The position numbers and the translations under genes are program-made. The notes beneath the pieces were generated by a model. The model did not search any database. It saw only the letters and a program-made list of their open reading frames with translations, and had not been told where the DNA came from. DNA of 64,000 bases, taken from Hyphomonadaceae bacterium. GTDB lineage: Bacteria; Pseudomonadota; Alphaproteobacteria; Caulobacterales; Aquidulcibacteraceae. The stretch covers positions 1 through 64,000 of the forward strand of contig JAHBYF010000004.1 of assembly GCA_019636095.1 (NCBI GenBank), given 5' to 3'. Of the stretch, positions 25,739 through 34,490 are shown in pieces (position 1 is the stretch's first letter; the number at the start of each line of letters is the position of its first letter).

Positions 25739-26727
25739 GCGGCCTGAGTGGGCGCACGGATCACCTGCGCCAGCGCCTCGCGTACGACCTCAACGCCGGC
25801 GCCGGGCCGGACCCCACGTTCCGAAAGCACGCGGCGCCACAGACGACCGCCCGGTTGAGACGCAAATAGGCCGAGCATGTGGCGGGTCATGGCGTGCAGC
25901 GGGACACCGGCAGAAAGCTTGCTCTCAATGTACGGCAAATAGGCTTCCACGGCCGCCTCACGCGAACAATGGCGCGCCTCGCGGCCAAACACGCGCGCAT
26001 CGACATCAAGCAGAATAGCTGGCGTCTGATAGGCGGCGCGGCCGAACATGACGCCGTCAAGGCCCTCACTTTCGGCCAGAGCGTGATCCAGATCACGAAG
26101 TCCGCCATTGAGAATGATCTCCAGATGCGGACGCTCACGTTTCAGTTCACGCACGAGCGCGTAATCCAACGGCGGCACGTCACGATTTTCCTTCGGCGAC
26201 AATCCGCTTAGCCATGCCTTGCGCGCGTGCACGGTAAAGCTCGTGCAGCCCGCGCGCGCACACGCGTCAACCAGCGCCAACAATGCTTCGCGCGGCTCTT
26301 GCTCATCAACCCCAATGCGGGACTTGATCGTCACTGGCGCTGCTGGGGCGCCTTCCTGCGCCGCGGTCCAGAGTCGCGCGACCAAATCCGGCTCCAACAT
26401 CAAACAGGCGCCGAAACGCCCTGCCTGCACGCGATCCGATGGGCAGCCAATGTTCAGGTTGATTTCGTCGTAGCCGAGCCCAGCGCCGACGCGCGCCGCC
26501 TCCGCTATCTTCGCGGGTTCGCTGCCGCCCAGCTGCAATGCGACCGGATGCTCAACCTCCGAGAAACCCAGTAACCGTTGACGGTCGCCATGGATCACCG
26601 CGTCGGCAGTCAACATCTCCGTATAGAGCAGCGCATCCCGCGTCAGCCCGCGATGGAACGCCCGGCAATGCCGGTCCGTCCAATCCATCATGGGGGCGAC
26701 TGAGAACCTACGCGATTGAATTTTCAT
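25735..26727 (-). CDS. dusA: tRNA-dihydrouridine synthase A
   Basis: A 330-aa FMN-dependent TIM-barrel enzyme that reduces uridines 20/20a in the tRNA D-loop. The N-terminus RRFSVAPMMDWTDRHCRAFH is diagnostic of DusA, the catalytic cysteine lies in INLNIGCPSDRV (Cys95), and ARKAWLSGLSPKENRDVPPL with ILNGGL follow as expected. ATG 26727 is the family start. Its 5' end is a known integration target for a family of tyrosine recombinases, and such a recombinase gene begins 139 bp upstream, so this copy appears to be the intact chromosomal side of the insertion with coding capacity preserved. Confidence 0.96.
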   Translation of the reverse strand: MKIQSRRFSVAPMMDWTDRHCRAFHRGLTRDALLYTEMLTADAVIHGDRQRLLGFSEVEHPVALQLGGSEPAKIAEAARVGAGLGYDEINLNIGCPSDRVQAGRFGACLMLEPDLVARLWTAAQEGAPAAPVTIKSRIGVDEQEPREALLALVDACARAGCTSFTVHARKAWLSGLSPKENRDVPPLDYALVRELKRERPHLEIILNGGLRDLDHALAESEGLDGVMFGRAAYQTPAILLDVDARVFGREARHCSREAAVEAYLPYIESKLSAGVPLHAMTRHMLGLFASQPGGRLWRRVLSERGVRPGAGVEVVREALAQVIRAPTQAA

Positions 26728-26752
26728 GTTTTTTGAGCGATAACAAAGTGGT

Positions 26753-26838
26753 CGTGTGCGCTGCGTGTGCACCTCGGTTCTGCTTGTGTCCTCTCAATTC
26801 CCCTCAAATCCAATGGGGGTGCACACAGAGCGCACACG
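26753..26838. repeat. Imperfect inverted repeat with phased CGTGTGC boxes between dusA and integrase
   Basis: Two arms of 21 bp (26753-26773 and 26818-26838) are reverse complements at 19 of 21 positions and flank a 44-bp AT-richer spacer. Each arm contains two copies of the box CGTGTGC or its complement (CGTGTGC at 26753 and 26764; GCACAC at 26821 and 26832), spaced exactly 11 bp apart. Regular spacing on one face of the helix fits binding of an integrase or excisionase to arm-type sites, or a regulator of the int promoter. This placement is directly seen; the role is inferred. Confidence 0.8.
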
Positions 26839-26865
26839 ATCTGTTCTGACGCGGAGGCGTGTGCA

Positions 26866-28032
26866 GTGGCAGTCATCGTTCAACTCAAGTCCGGCAGCTG
26901 GCGCGCACAGGTTCGGCGCAAAGGGCAATACGCGTCTCAGACCTTCTTACGCAAATGCGACGCTGATGATTGGGCCGTCCAGGCCGCTCGGGACATCGAT
27001 AGCGGGAAGACGCCCTCCCCCCGGGTCCGCGCCGCTGCCAAGAACACGTTCGGCAGCCTCATCGACATGCACCTCGATGACCTGGCCGATACAGGCAAGC
27101 CGCTCCGGCGCTCCAAGGAAGCCGTGCTCCGGCGCTTGAAAGAAGACATTGGCGATCTCGCCGTCGGCGACCTCAGCAAGCAGAAGCTCGTCCAGTTCGG
27201 CCGCCGGCGCGCCAAGGAAGGCGCAGGCCCCGCGACGCTCGCGATCGACTTCTCGTTCATCGGCACGGTGATGACCAACGCCGCCGCCGTGCATGACGTG
27301 GTGTTGGATACCGAGCAGCTCCGGCTTGCCCGCTACGCGCTGCGCCGGCTTGGCTTGATCGCAAAGTCGATTGAGCGCGACCGGCGTCCCACGAGCGATG
27401 AGCTCGGTGAGATTCTCCACTACCTCGACACAGCCCCGCGGGTGATCATCCCTATGGGACGCATCACCCGCTTTGCCATCGCGACGACGATGCGCAGCGA
27501 GGAGATTCATAAGATCCTCTGGGCGGAGCGCGACACGGCGCGAAAGACCGTGCTCATCCGCGACCGCAAAGATCCTCGAAAAAAGGAAGGCAACGATCAG
27601 GTCGTGCCTTTGGTTGGGTTCACAGGCTTTGATGCTTGGGAGCTCTTGGAGGAACAGCGCGAATGGACGCGGGTTCGCGACCGGTGCTTCCCCTACAATC
27701 ACAAATCATCCGAGACCGCGTTCCGGCGCGCGATCGAGGCGCTGGGCATCGACGATCTGCACTTCCACGATCTGCGGCACGACGGCATCAGCCGGTTGTT
27801 TGAAGCAGGCCTCGCGATCGAGCAGGTCGCGCTGATCTCGGGGCATAAGGATTGGAAGCAGCTCAAGCGCTACACCAATCTGCGGCCGGAGACGCTGCAC
27901 GGCCTTCCCAACAAGCCGCTGGTGATCAACGCACCGAAGAAACCTAGCCGAGAGTCGACGAACGCTGCTGCGCTTCCAGCCAACGTCGTACTTCTCCACA
28001 CTCGTAGAGAATCCGACGCCCAGCCTTCATGA
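26866..28032 (+). CDS. int: Tyrosine recombinase / phage-type integrase
   Basis: Site-specific recombinase of 388 aa expected to integrate and excise the element at dusA. The catalytic set is readable: Arg210 in ATTMRSEEI, His301-x-x-Arg304 in HDLRHDG, His327 in SGHKDWKQLKRY and the nucleophile Tyr336. The N-terminal part (VIVQLKSGSWRAQVRRKGQYASQTF) resembles an arm-binding domain followed by a core-binding SAM-like helical domain. GTG 26866 preceded by GGAGG at 26853-26857 is chosen over an open frame to 26767. Its 3' end overlaps the convergent HTH gene by 89 bp, so the two mRNAs are antisense to each other there. Confidence 0.92.
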   Translation: MAVIVQLKSGSWRAQVRRKGQYASQTFLRKCDADDWAVQAARDIDSGKTPSPRVRAAAKNTFGSLIDMHLDDLADTGKPLRRSKEAVLRRLKEDIGDLAVGDLSKQKLVQFGRRRAKEGAGPATLAIDFSFIGTVMTNAAAVHDVVLDTEQLRLARYALRRLGLIAKSIERDRRPTSDELGEILHYLDTAPRVIIPMGRITRFAIATTMRSEEIHKILWAERDTARKTVLIRDRKDPRKKEGNDQVVPLVGFTGFDAWELLEEQREWTRVRDRCFPYNHKSSETAFRRAIEALGIDDLHFHDLRHDGISRLFEAGLAIEQVALISGHKDWKQLKRYTNLRPETLHGLPNKPLVINAPKKPSRESTNAAALPANVVLLHTRRESDAQPS

Positions 28033-28171
28033 AGCGTGGGCCCTTGCCGCTCATGCGCCACTTGGCGAGAAGCGAGCGGCTCACGTGAAGGAGCTCCGCC
28101 ACATCGTCGATTTCCATTAGCGCCGGTGGCGATCTGACTGGTCGCGCGGGGTCTAACTGCATCTCGCTCAT
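27944..28171 (-). CDS. Excisionase-like / AlpA-type helix-turn-helix protein
   Basis: A 75-aa DNA-binding protein: MEIDDVAELLHVSRSLLAKWRMSGKGPRFMKAGRRILYE with the helix-turn-helix and beta-wing of the MerR/excisionase (HTH_17) fold, then VRRWLEAQQ. ATG 28171 follows a GAAGG. It converges on the integrase gene and overlaps it by 89 bp at the 3' ends, a compact arrangement that could let the integrase transcript and this gene repress each other. A role as recombination directionality factor is plausible. Confidence 0.75.
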   Translation of the reverse strand: MSEMQLDPARPVRSPPALMEIDDVAELLHVSRSLLAKWRMSGKGPRFMKAGRRILYECGEVRRWLEAQQRSSTLG

Positions 28172-28289
28172 GTCACGTCGCCTTCTGCGAATGTCGTTCG
28201 ATCGCGGAAATAATCGGGAGACGGAGCCGCGACGGAGTGGTCCGGAAACCAACGGGCACGCCGATTGGTGAGAACTCTGGCGCCCTCTT

Positions 28290-28307
28290 GTTTCCGCTCG
28301 TTTCCGG
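28290..28307 (+). promoter_or_regulatory. Tandem GTTTCCG box, candidate operator upstream of AlpA-like gene
   Basis: GTTTCCGCTCGTTTCCGG is a direct repeat of a GTTTCCG box with 10-bp period, 46 bp before the AlpA-like start at 28353. An inverted copy CCGGAAAC lies at 28242-28249 between this gene and the divergent HTH gene at 28171. The same double box (with one base changed) recurs at 47276-47293 before a second AlpA-like gene, which supports a shared operator. No protein is assigned to it. Confidence 0.55.
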
Positions 28308-28352
28308 CCCGCGCAAATCGCACGAGGACACGCGCGACCATGGAGCATCGAC

Positions 28353-28673
28353 ATGAGCAATGCCGCGCTCGAGAAAGCCTACGCATATGCTGCGGAATTG
28401 CAGGCAGCAGCTGCCGCGAACGCCTTGCCCCGCTACATCCGCCGCCATGAGTTGCGGCAGGTTGTGCCGGTTGCCGACACGACGATCTACGAAATGGAGC
28501 AGCGCGGTGACTTTCCGAAGCGCTTCTATCTGACCTCGCGTTGTCCGGTGTGGGATCTGAGCGAAGTCGAGGCTTGGATCAAGCAACGAAGAGCCGAGGC
28601 GGATTCCGATAAGACGAAGTCGGGCGCGCCCGACGTTCGCAAACGCAAGCGACGCCCGGTGCGGAAGACTTGA
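28353..28673 (+). CDS. AlpA-family helix-turn-helix regulator
   Basis: A 106-aa basic protein. RYIRRHELRQVVPVADTTIYEMEQRGDFPKRFYLTSRCPVWDLSEVEAWIKQR is the AlpA/phage regulatory protein pattern (HTH, then a W-x-x-x-E-V-x-x-W-I helix). The C-terminus is Lys/Arg-rich. AlpA proteins of P4-like elements activate integrase or excision genes. The divergent 182-bp region on its left contains several GTTTCCG-type boxes. Confidence 0.85.
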   Translation: MSNAALEKAYAYAAELQAAAAANALPRYIRRHELRQVVPVADTTIYEMEQRGDFPKRFYLTSRCPVWDLSEVEAWIKQRRAEADSDKTKSGAPDVRKRKRRPVRKT

Positions 28674-28697
28674 CGGATAGCGAGCTAGCGCACGCCG

Positions 28698-29000
28698 TCA
28701 GCTCTTCCGGCTTCGACGTCTCCACTCTCGCGCGGCCTCCTGCGCACGACGCGTAATCTCAGCGTGCGCCTTCCGTATTGCCTCGTGATCAACCGTCCAC
28801 TCGCCCTCATCGTCTTGAGTGGGAGGGCTCGATATCGACTTGCCCGCCAAGCGCGCTTCGACCTCGGCTCGATTCCAGCGGTCGAAGTCGACCTTCGCCG
28901 GAAACTTCCCAGCCGCAATGCGCCGACGCAATTGCTGCGCGTTCCATCCCGTGCGCTCGCGAATTTCGGCGCCTGTAATCCAATCGGTGGGTAGGCTCAC
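28698..29000 (-). CDS. Helix-turn-helix DNA-binding protein
   Basis: A 100-aa protein: LPTDWITGAEIRERTGWNAQQLRRRIAAGKFPAKVDFDRWNRAEVEARLAGK contains a winged helix-turn-helix similar to AlpA/excisionase proteins, followed by a charged helix (IRKAHAEITRRAQEAAREWRRR) likely to be a coiled coil. GTG 29000 is preceded by a strong AGGAGG 7 nt away and fixes the start. Its stop converges on the AlpA gene 24 nt away. Confidence 0.65.
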   Translation of the reverse strand: MSLPTDWITGAEIRERTGWNAQQLRRRIAAGKFPAKVDFDRWNRAEVEARLAGKSISSPPTQDDEGEWTVDHEAIRKAHAEITRRAQEAAREWRRRSRKS

Positions 29001-29121
29001 GAAAGGGCCTCCTGAGCGCAAACCGAGAATTTGCGCGCCACTCCTGAAGCGATGCAAGAGCCCTGCTGCAAAAGCGCGGCTGCCAGTGCGCTGCCTGCTG
29101 TCCGCCTCACCGTCACCGCCC

Positions 29122-32100
29122 TCAACGGTGGAGCTTCGTTTCCAACGCGTGTGCCTCAGTCACACCGATCGCCACCAATCGCGCCAATAGTAGATCAAGC
29201 GTGGCGCGATCGCCTGTAATAACTTCCGGGTGTGTATCGAAGAGGGTCTCCAGCCAACGGCAGACGCGACGACCGACGCCATGGTCGATCCAGAAGGAAC
29301 GGTCAGAAGGATAGGCAGCGACCGCGGCTTCAGCGAAAGCCAAGAGCAGAGGCAACTGCTCGGCCCGCGCTGATACCTCGAGATAATTCATCGTGATAAT
29401 CGCCACGAACGGCGACGGAGCTGCTACCGCAAGGTCTTGCAGCACGGGCAAGAAGATCAGTGAACGATCCACCATCGCTGCTGGCAGATAAGACCGCGGC
29501 GTTTGACGGAATTCGAGCTCGTTGAAGAAAATTACTGCGCCAGCGGGACCAAGGTGCATCTCGACACCATCGGACTTGGTGCCGCGCAGACCCCGCCACG
29601 CATAAAATTGGCCGAGTCTGTCCGCGATCAAACGCCGCCCGGCGAGAGCGACGTCCGGTTCGATCCCCGCATCGTTGAAAAACATCACGTCGATCGAACG
29701 GATAAGCTCGGCAGTGACGTCGAAGAAGTTGCGCTCCGGCAATTCGACGATTGGGCGCATCGCGGCTTCCATCGTCGCGATGTCTGCACCCTTCAAACTC
29801 TCGGCCATAGTGACAAAGAAGATGCGGTTCCAGTCGCGGGGCGGATCGGTCACCTCCTCTCGTTCTTCGAGACCCGCGCCATTCGCGGCGAGCGTCCAGC
29901 CCGTGTAGGCCTCCACGAAGTCGCGTAGCCACGAGGGATCATTGGCGGGCCGCCACAACGCCCTCAACCATATGGCAGCCGTCTGATGGTTGACGTATTT
30001 GTCGATCGGCGGACGTTTGCGCTTGGGCTCTTCTACTTCATCACGCGCTGGCCCCAGACGGATATAGTGCCGCTGCCGTCGTCCAACGCTTTCGCTTGGG
30101 AACGACGGCCAAGCCGGTTCCGGTCCGTCGTCGAGCAACCAGCTCAGTTCTGCTTCAACACGTCGCTCCAGTTGTTGTCGCTCTTCGACTTTGGAGGCAG
30201 CCTTCACCTCAGCTGGCGTATCCCATTTGTGACTCACGCCGACGCATGCCGCGAACGCGACCCGCAGCACGGCGCGTGGCAATCGCGGATGGAGCGCGCG
30301 AAGGGCCGCCGCGGCCGGCCCGGCCCCGCGCGAAGCGGCTGCATCGCCGGCCGCCATATCCAGCAACCGTTTGAGATCATCTCGCGTGGGCGTGGCGTCG
30401 GTCAGCGAAAACACGCGGCCAGCGAACGCCATCGCAACAGGATTGTACTGCAAGCCTTCCCGCATCTGGCGGGCGACGTCGTGATCTTCCTTTAGCGCCG
30501 ATGCGAAACGTTCTTCGGCCCAGGCGGCATTTGCGGCGCGCAGCTCGGGCGTCCCATCACGCATGGCGATCAGCGCCGCTCCGGTCAGCGCCTGGCCAAG
30601 CACAATCGATGCATCCTCATCGTCTGTGGCAGCGCGCTCTTGCTTTGCCCAAGCAACGACACGCTCAGCGATGTCGGCATTCGAGCGCTCTTGGCGATCC
30701 AGAACGCCGTTTATGAGCGTGGCGAAATTGGCGTCATCAGAGCGTTGTTCGACCCCTTTTTGAAGTGGCGCAAAGTGGTCTGCCTCTTCCTTCGGCGGTG
30801 CGTATTGCAGACCAGGCACTGTCGTCCCGTCTTTGCGGGCGATTTCGACCGACTTGTAGTTGGCGGGATCGAGGCGATTGAGTGCATGAACCGCCATCAA
30901 ACGCGGATGGCTGAGAGAATCGCCCGCTTCGTAGGACCCGAGACGAGCGCGTGCGTTTGTCAGTCGCGCGACAATTGCGGCGCGGTCTCCAGCCAACTCT
31001 GGATCTCGCGCATAGTAGAAAAGAAGCGCATCAAGACTAAAGCGGCGCGATGGACGGCTCTTGAGCTCATCGAGCTTCGGTCCCGCTGGCTCCTTTTGTA
31101 GCGCCTTCAGTCCGAAGTAGTCGGGGAACTCAAAATTCTCTTGCACAGGCCGTCCGAGATCGGTCGCCAGCAATTCGGGACATCCGACAAACGGCACGCC
31201 CGCCGCGTGCGATGTCGGCCAATGCGACAACAGAAGATCAATGACGATCAGCAGATACGCGGCAGGTGTCTCGGGCGGGCCGATGACGTCGGCGATTACG
31301 GCCTCGATTGACGCGCCGGCTTCCACACGCGCGTGCGCCCACGCTTCGAGCGCCATCAGAGCGGACGTGATGCTGTGATATTGCGAAGAACGCGCCCAGC
31401 CATAGGTAAAGTGCCACAGGAAGCGCCGCGGGCCATCGGGCATCTCAACGATGAAGACGTTGTACCCCGCTGGCTCCGTGTCTTTCGCGTGATAGGCCAC
31501 GGCCTCATCGATCAAATCGCGTATCAACTTGAGGCCGACCGCGGGGGCTTCATTCAACAAGTCGAAGAACGGACCCTGCGCCGGCGATTCCGGCAGGAAC
31601 CGATGATCAATGAACTTGAAGGCGCCGTCTGGATAGCGCCCGTGACGGTCTTTGCGCTCTTCGGGTGGCTTGACGAGCGCATCGAGAGTAATGGCCGCCA
31701 ATTCCTCCGGCGCGGCGGCCGCGATCTTGCCGTCGAAGCCGAAGATCTTCTCGTAGATCGCGTCGTTGCGCTCCAACGCGGGCAGCGTCCTAAGATACCT
31801 CTTCACGTCATCGGGTGCGCGCGTGGCAAACAGCGCCATGGTAAGGCGCATCTCTTCTTCGAGCCTGTTCAATTCCTTGCCTTCGACAACGCCGCCGAAT
31901 GCCACCTTCCGATCGTGCCACCCCTTGGTCTCACGGGATTGATCGATCTCGATCAGCCACTCCACAAACCGGTGAATGATGGTCGGCGTGAAGGGGTCCG
32001 GGTAGACAAGGTTGATCTTCGCCCACCCTCCAAACAGATCCACAATCTCGGGAAGCGCTTTGAGAGGCAACGCGCCACCTAATTCCAATTGCCAGCCAAC

Positions 32101-34344
32101 CAAGCGCCACCACGCGCCCCCCGCCGGCACCGTGAGTTCTTCCGGAATTGCCGCGGCATCCAAGCCGGCCACCGAATAGAGCGAACGCAACGGCTGGACG
32201 TCGACCGCCAGTAGGATGCGTATGACCTCGCGCAGAAGCGTGGCGTCGTCGGCAAGAAGCGGCGGTGAAAGGGCAGGCAACAGTTCCTCGAAGATCTCCG
32301 AGCGCAGCGGTGCGAGCACCGCTGCACGCCGCCATGATGGATGGCGCCCTGGGCCACTCACAGCGTCGAGTGTTGCCCGCCAAACCGTTGGATCACCGTC
32401 CTTGTCGAGCTTGAAACGAGAGGCAAGTTGCAGTCCACGTGTGAGCGCAGGAGAGCCAGCGCGATCCAGCGGCAGCTCAGCTACGTTGGCCACGTCATCG
32501 ACGAGAGCGTTCGCGATCGCCCACTCGCGAAGCACGTCATGGCGAAACACCATCTGGTCGTGACGAAGTTCCCGCAGCGTCTCGCTGCGCACAAGCGCGT
32601 CGAGGGCGCCCGTATCCTGCCCGCGGACGTCGAAGACCTGATCGCCCTTGAGCGACAACGCGCCGAGGTGGCGGAGTATTCGCGCGCGCTCACGTTTGGT
32701 AGCGTCGTCCGCGCCGTCGGCAGTGCGCCACCACATTGCGGCCAGGTCGGCCTCGGTTCGGGGCGATGGTTCATCCAGCGGCGCCCGCGCTAATCGCGAT
32801 AGGCGGAAAAGATTGCGCGTGACGGCTTTGGCAGGATGGTCGGGTGCCAGCAACGCGTCCAGCCGCGGCGCCCCTTCCCGCAATTCCTTGATCTCGTCCC
32901 CATCAAGCTCGCCGATCTTGACGGGCTCTGTCCCTTTCAAACGAGCGATCGCGTCCGCTGGTAGCCAGCTCGGCTCTTCAACGCCGAAACTATGGCGAGC
33001 GCTCACAACGACAATAATGCCCGGGACGTGCGACGCCGCACGCATGAGATCCTCGACCGTCGTGCGCTCATCGCCGGTAAAGAAATCCACGTTGTCGACA
33101 AACAACCAGCCGCCGCCGTCTGCGGCGAGATCGCTCATCAATTCTCGCGCGGTCCCGTCGAAACCGAGCTGGGCCTTCAGGGCGGCCCACCCGCCTTTGG
33201 CTATGCGCTGCGGCGCGACGATGAGAATTCGTCCCTCGCGCGCCACTTCTTCGGCGAGATGGCGCAAGAGGCCTGACTTGCCGACGCCCGCGTCACCGCG
33301 GACTTCAACATAGCGCCCCTCATCCGCGGCCGCGCGGATCAGGGCTGCGCGTTTCGCCCGCCCGAGAACCACGTCGTCGATCTTGTCGCCCATGGCTACG
33401 AGTGTGAATTGTGCGGCTTCGTCGAGCGCGTTCCGAATGAGTGAGTAGCGGCGATCGCCCTCGAAACGAAACTCGGTGAGTTCGCCGCGCAAGCTCTCAC
33501 GCGCAAAATCCCCGCCGCCAGCCGCAAAAGACGTCGCCTTGGTGATCAAGACGTTCCACAGCGTTCCCGCCTTCGCCTTGTCGTCAGCGTGCAGAACGTC
33601 GGCCGCCCGATCTCGCGCATAAACTTCGCAGCCGGAGCCGGGCGCGTTGAAATCGTAGACATGAATTTGCAGGCGGCGGAGCACGGTCCACACCGTGGTG
33701 TCGTCATTGCCTGCCCCAGCTTCAGCGAGATTGGCGCGAAGCGTTTCGACAAAATCGCGCATCTCCTGATTGCCAGAGCCAGGCCGCTTTATCCTCTCGA
33801 AGAATTCCGCAGGCGACTGCATCTTGCGCGCCCAGCTCAGCACCTCTTGATACGCGCCCGTCACCGCGCGTTTGGTATGTTGTGTGGCAATCGCGAGTTC
33901 ATAGCGCTGCGTGTTGAAATCAGGATTCTGCAACACCTCCGCGATCTGACGCGCCACAGACTTGAACTCAGCGTCCGACGGCGCGAACGTCATCGACCGT
34001 TTGACTTGCACTTCGAGCACGGATCGAACGCCATGCGCGTCATGAGCGTCGAGGATCACATCATCAAGCGGATGGCCCTCCGCGCTCCGCTGAAACTTGA
34101 CGCGATCGATCATGAACCCGGGCAAGCCGCGCGGCTCTGCGCCACGCAGCATGGCGAGCAGGTAATTCGCTCCCACTTGCGCTTCGAAGAGTGGACCGGC
34201 GGGGCCGGCGGCAGATGGCGGTGTGACGTGCTGAGTCACGGCTTCTCTCAAAAAACCAAAGCGAACAGTCGAAGGGCAAAGTGGGGTCGATGGGGCGGCG
34301 CCGGTGAGCACGCGATGCTCGCGAATGCACTCAGCCCGACTCAC
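29122..34344 (-). CDS. Large nuclease-NTPase defence-type protein (STAND-like, Avs-like architecture)
   Basis: A protein of 1740 aa or slightly less. The N-terminal 150 residues fit a PD-(D/E)XK-type nuclease: DDVILDAHD with Asp95, then VLEVQVKRS providing Glu111, Gln113 and Lys115. A STAND-like NTPase follows: Walker A GDAGVGKSGLL (350-357) and Walker B GGWLFVDNVDF (413-420). The remaining 1300 residues are mostly helical and repeat-like, the kind of sensor region that recognises phage proteins in Avs systems. The 29122 end and the start at 34344 leave an alternative GTG at 34239 (residue 36) that better follows AGAG. It is divergent from a HEPN-type gene. Defence is an inference from architecture and context. 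Confidence 0.75.
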   Translation of the reverse strand: MSRAECIREHRVLTGAAPSTPLCPSTVRFGFLREAVTQHVTPPSAAGPAGPLFEAQVGANYLLAMLRGAEPRGLPGFMIDRVKFQRSAEGHPLDDVILDAHDAHGVRSVLEVQVKRSMTFAPSDAEFKSVARQIAEVLQNPDFNTQRYELAIATQHTKRAVTGAYQEVLSWARKMQSPAEFFERIKRPGSGNQEMRDFVETLRANLAEAGAGNDDTTVWTVLRRLQIHVYDFNAPGSGCEVYARDRAADVLHADDKAKAGTLWNVLITKATSFAAGGGDFARESLRGELTEFRFEGDRRYSLIRNALDEAAQFTLVAMGDKIDDVVLGRAKRAALIRAAADEGRYVEVRGDAGVGKSGLLRHLAEEVAREGRILIVAPQRIAKGGWAALKAQLGFDGTARELMSDLAADGGGWLFVDNVDFFTGDERTTVEDLMRAASHVPGIIVVVSARHSFGVEEPSWLPADAIARLKGTEPVKIGELDGDEIKELREGAPRLDALLAPDHPAKAVTRNLFRLSRLARAPLDEPSPRTEADLAAMWWRTADGADDATKRERARILRHLGALSLKGDQVFDVRGQDTGALDALVRSETLRELRHDQMVFRHDVLREWAIANALVDDVANVAELPLDRAGSPALTRGLQLASRFKLDKDGDPTVWRATLDAVSGPGRHPSWRRAAVLAPLRSEIFEELLPALSPPLLADDATLLREVIRILLAVDVQPLRSLYSVAGLDAAAIPEELTVPAGGAWWRLVGWQLELGGALPLKALPEIVDLFGGWAKINLVYPDPFTPTIIHRFVEWLIEIDQSRETKGWHDRKVAFGGVVEGKELNRLEEEMRLTMALFATRAPDDVKRYLRTLPALERNDAIYEKIFGFDGKIAAAAPEELAAITLDALVKPPEERKDRHGRYPDGAFKFIDHRFLPESPAQGPFFDLLNEAPAVGLKLIRDLIDEAVAYHAKDTEPAGYNVFIVEMPDGPRRFLWHFTYGWARSSQYHSITSALMALEAWAHARVEAGASIEAVIADVIGPPETPAAYLLIVIDLLLSHWPTSHAAGVPFVGCPELLATDLGRPVQENFEFPDYFGLKALQKEPAGPKLDELKSRPSRRFSLDALLFYYARDPELAGDRAAIVARLTNARARLGSYEAGDSLSHPRLMAVHALNRLDPANYKSVEIARKDGTTVPGLQYAPPKEEADHFAPLQKGVEQRSDDANFATLINGVLDRQERSNADIAERVVAWAKQERAATDDEDASIVLGQALTGAALIAMRDGTPELRAANAAWAEERFASALKEDHDVARQMREGLQYNPVAMAFAGRVFSLTDATPTRDDLKRLLDMAAGDAAASRGAGPAAAALRALHPRLPRAVLRVAFAACVGVSHKWDTPAEVKAASKVEERQQLERRVEAELSWLLDDGPEPAWPSFPSESVGRRQRHYIRLGPARDEVEEPKRKRPPIDKYVNHQTAAIWLRALWRPANDPSWLRDFVEAYTGWTLAANGAGLEEREEVTDPPRDWNRIFFVTMAESLKGADIATMEAAMRPIVELPERNFFDVTAELIRSIDVMFFNDAGIEPDVALAGRRLIADRLGQFYAWRGLRGTKSDGVEMHLGPAGAVIFFNELEFRQTPRSYLPAAMVDRSLIFLPVLQDLAVAAPSPFVAIITMNYLEVSARAEQLPLLLAFAEAAVAAYPSDRSFWIDHGVGRRVCRWLETLFDTHPEVITGDRATLDLLLARLVAIGVTEAHALETKLHR

Positions 34345-34490
34345 ATTTTAGAACAAATCACGAACTATTTCAACAGCCGGCGGGATAGAACGCCCTTCGC
34401 CCGCACAGCCACGCGGGTGCAAGCGCCTTCGACATTGGAATGCGGCGGTTACGTTCGCGCGCCGCCCCGCCTAAATGAACTCAGACCGAG

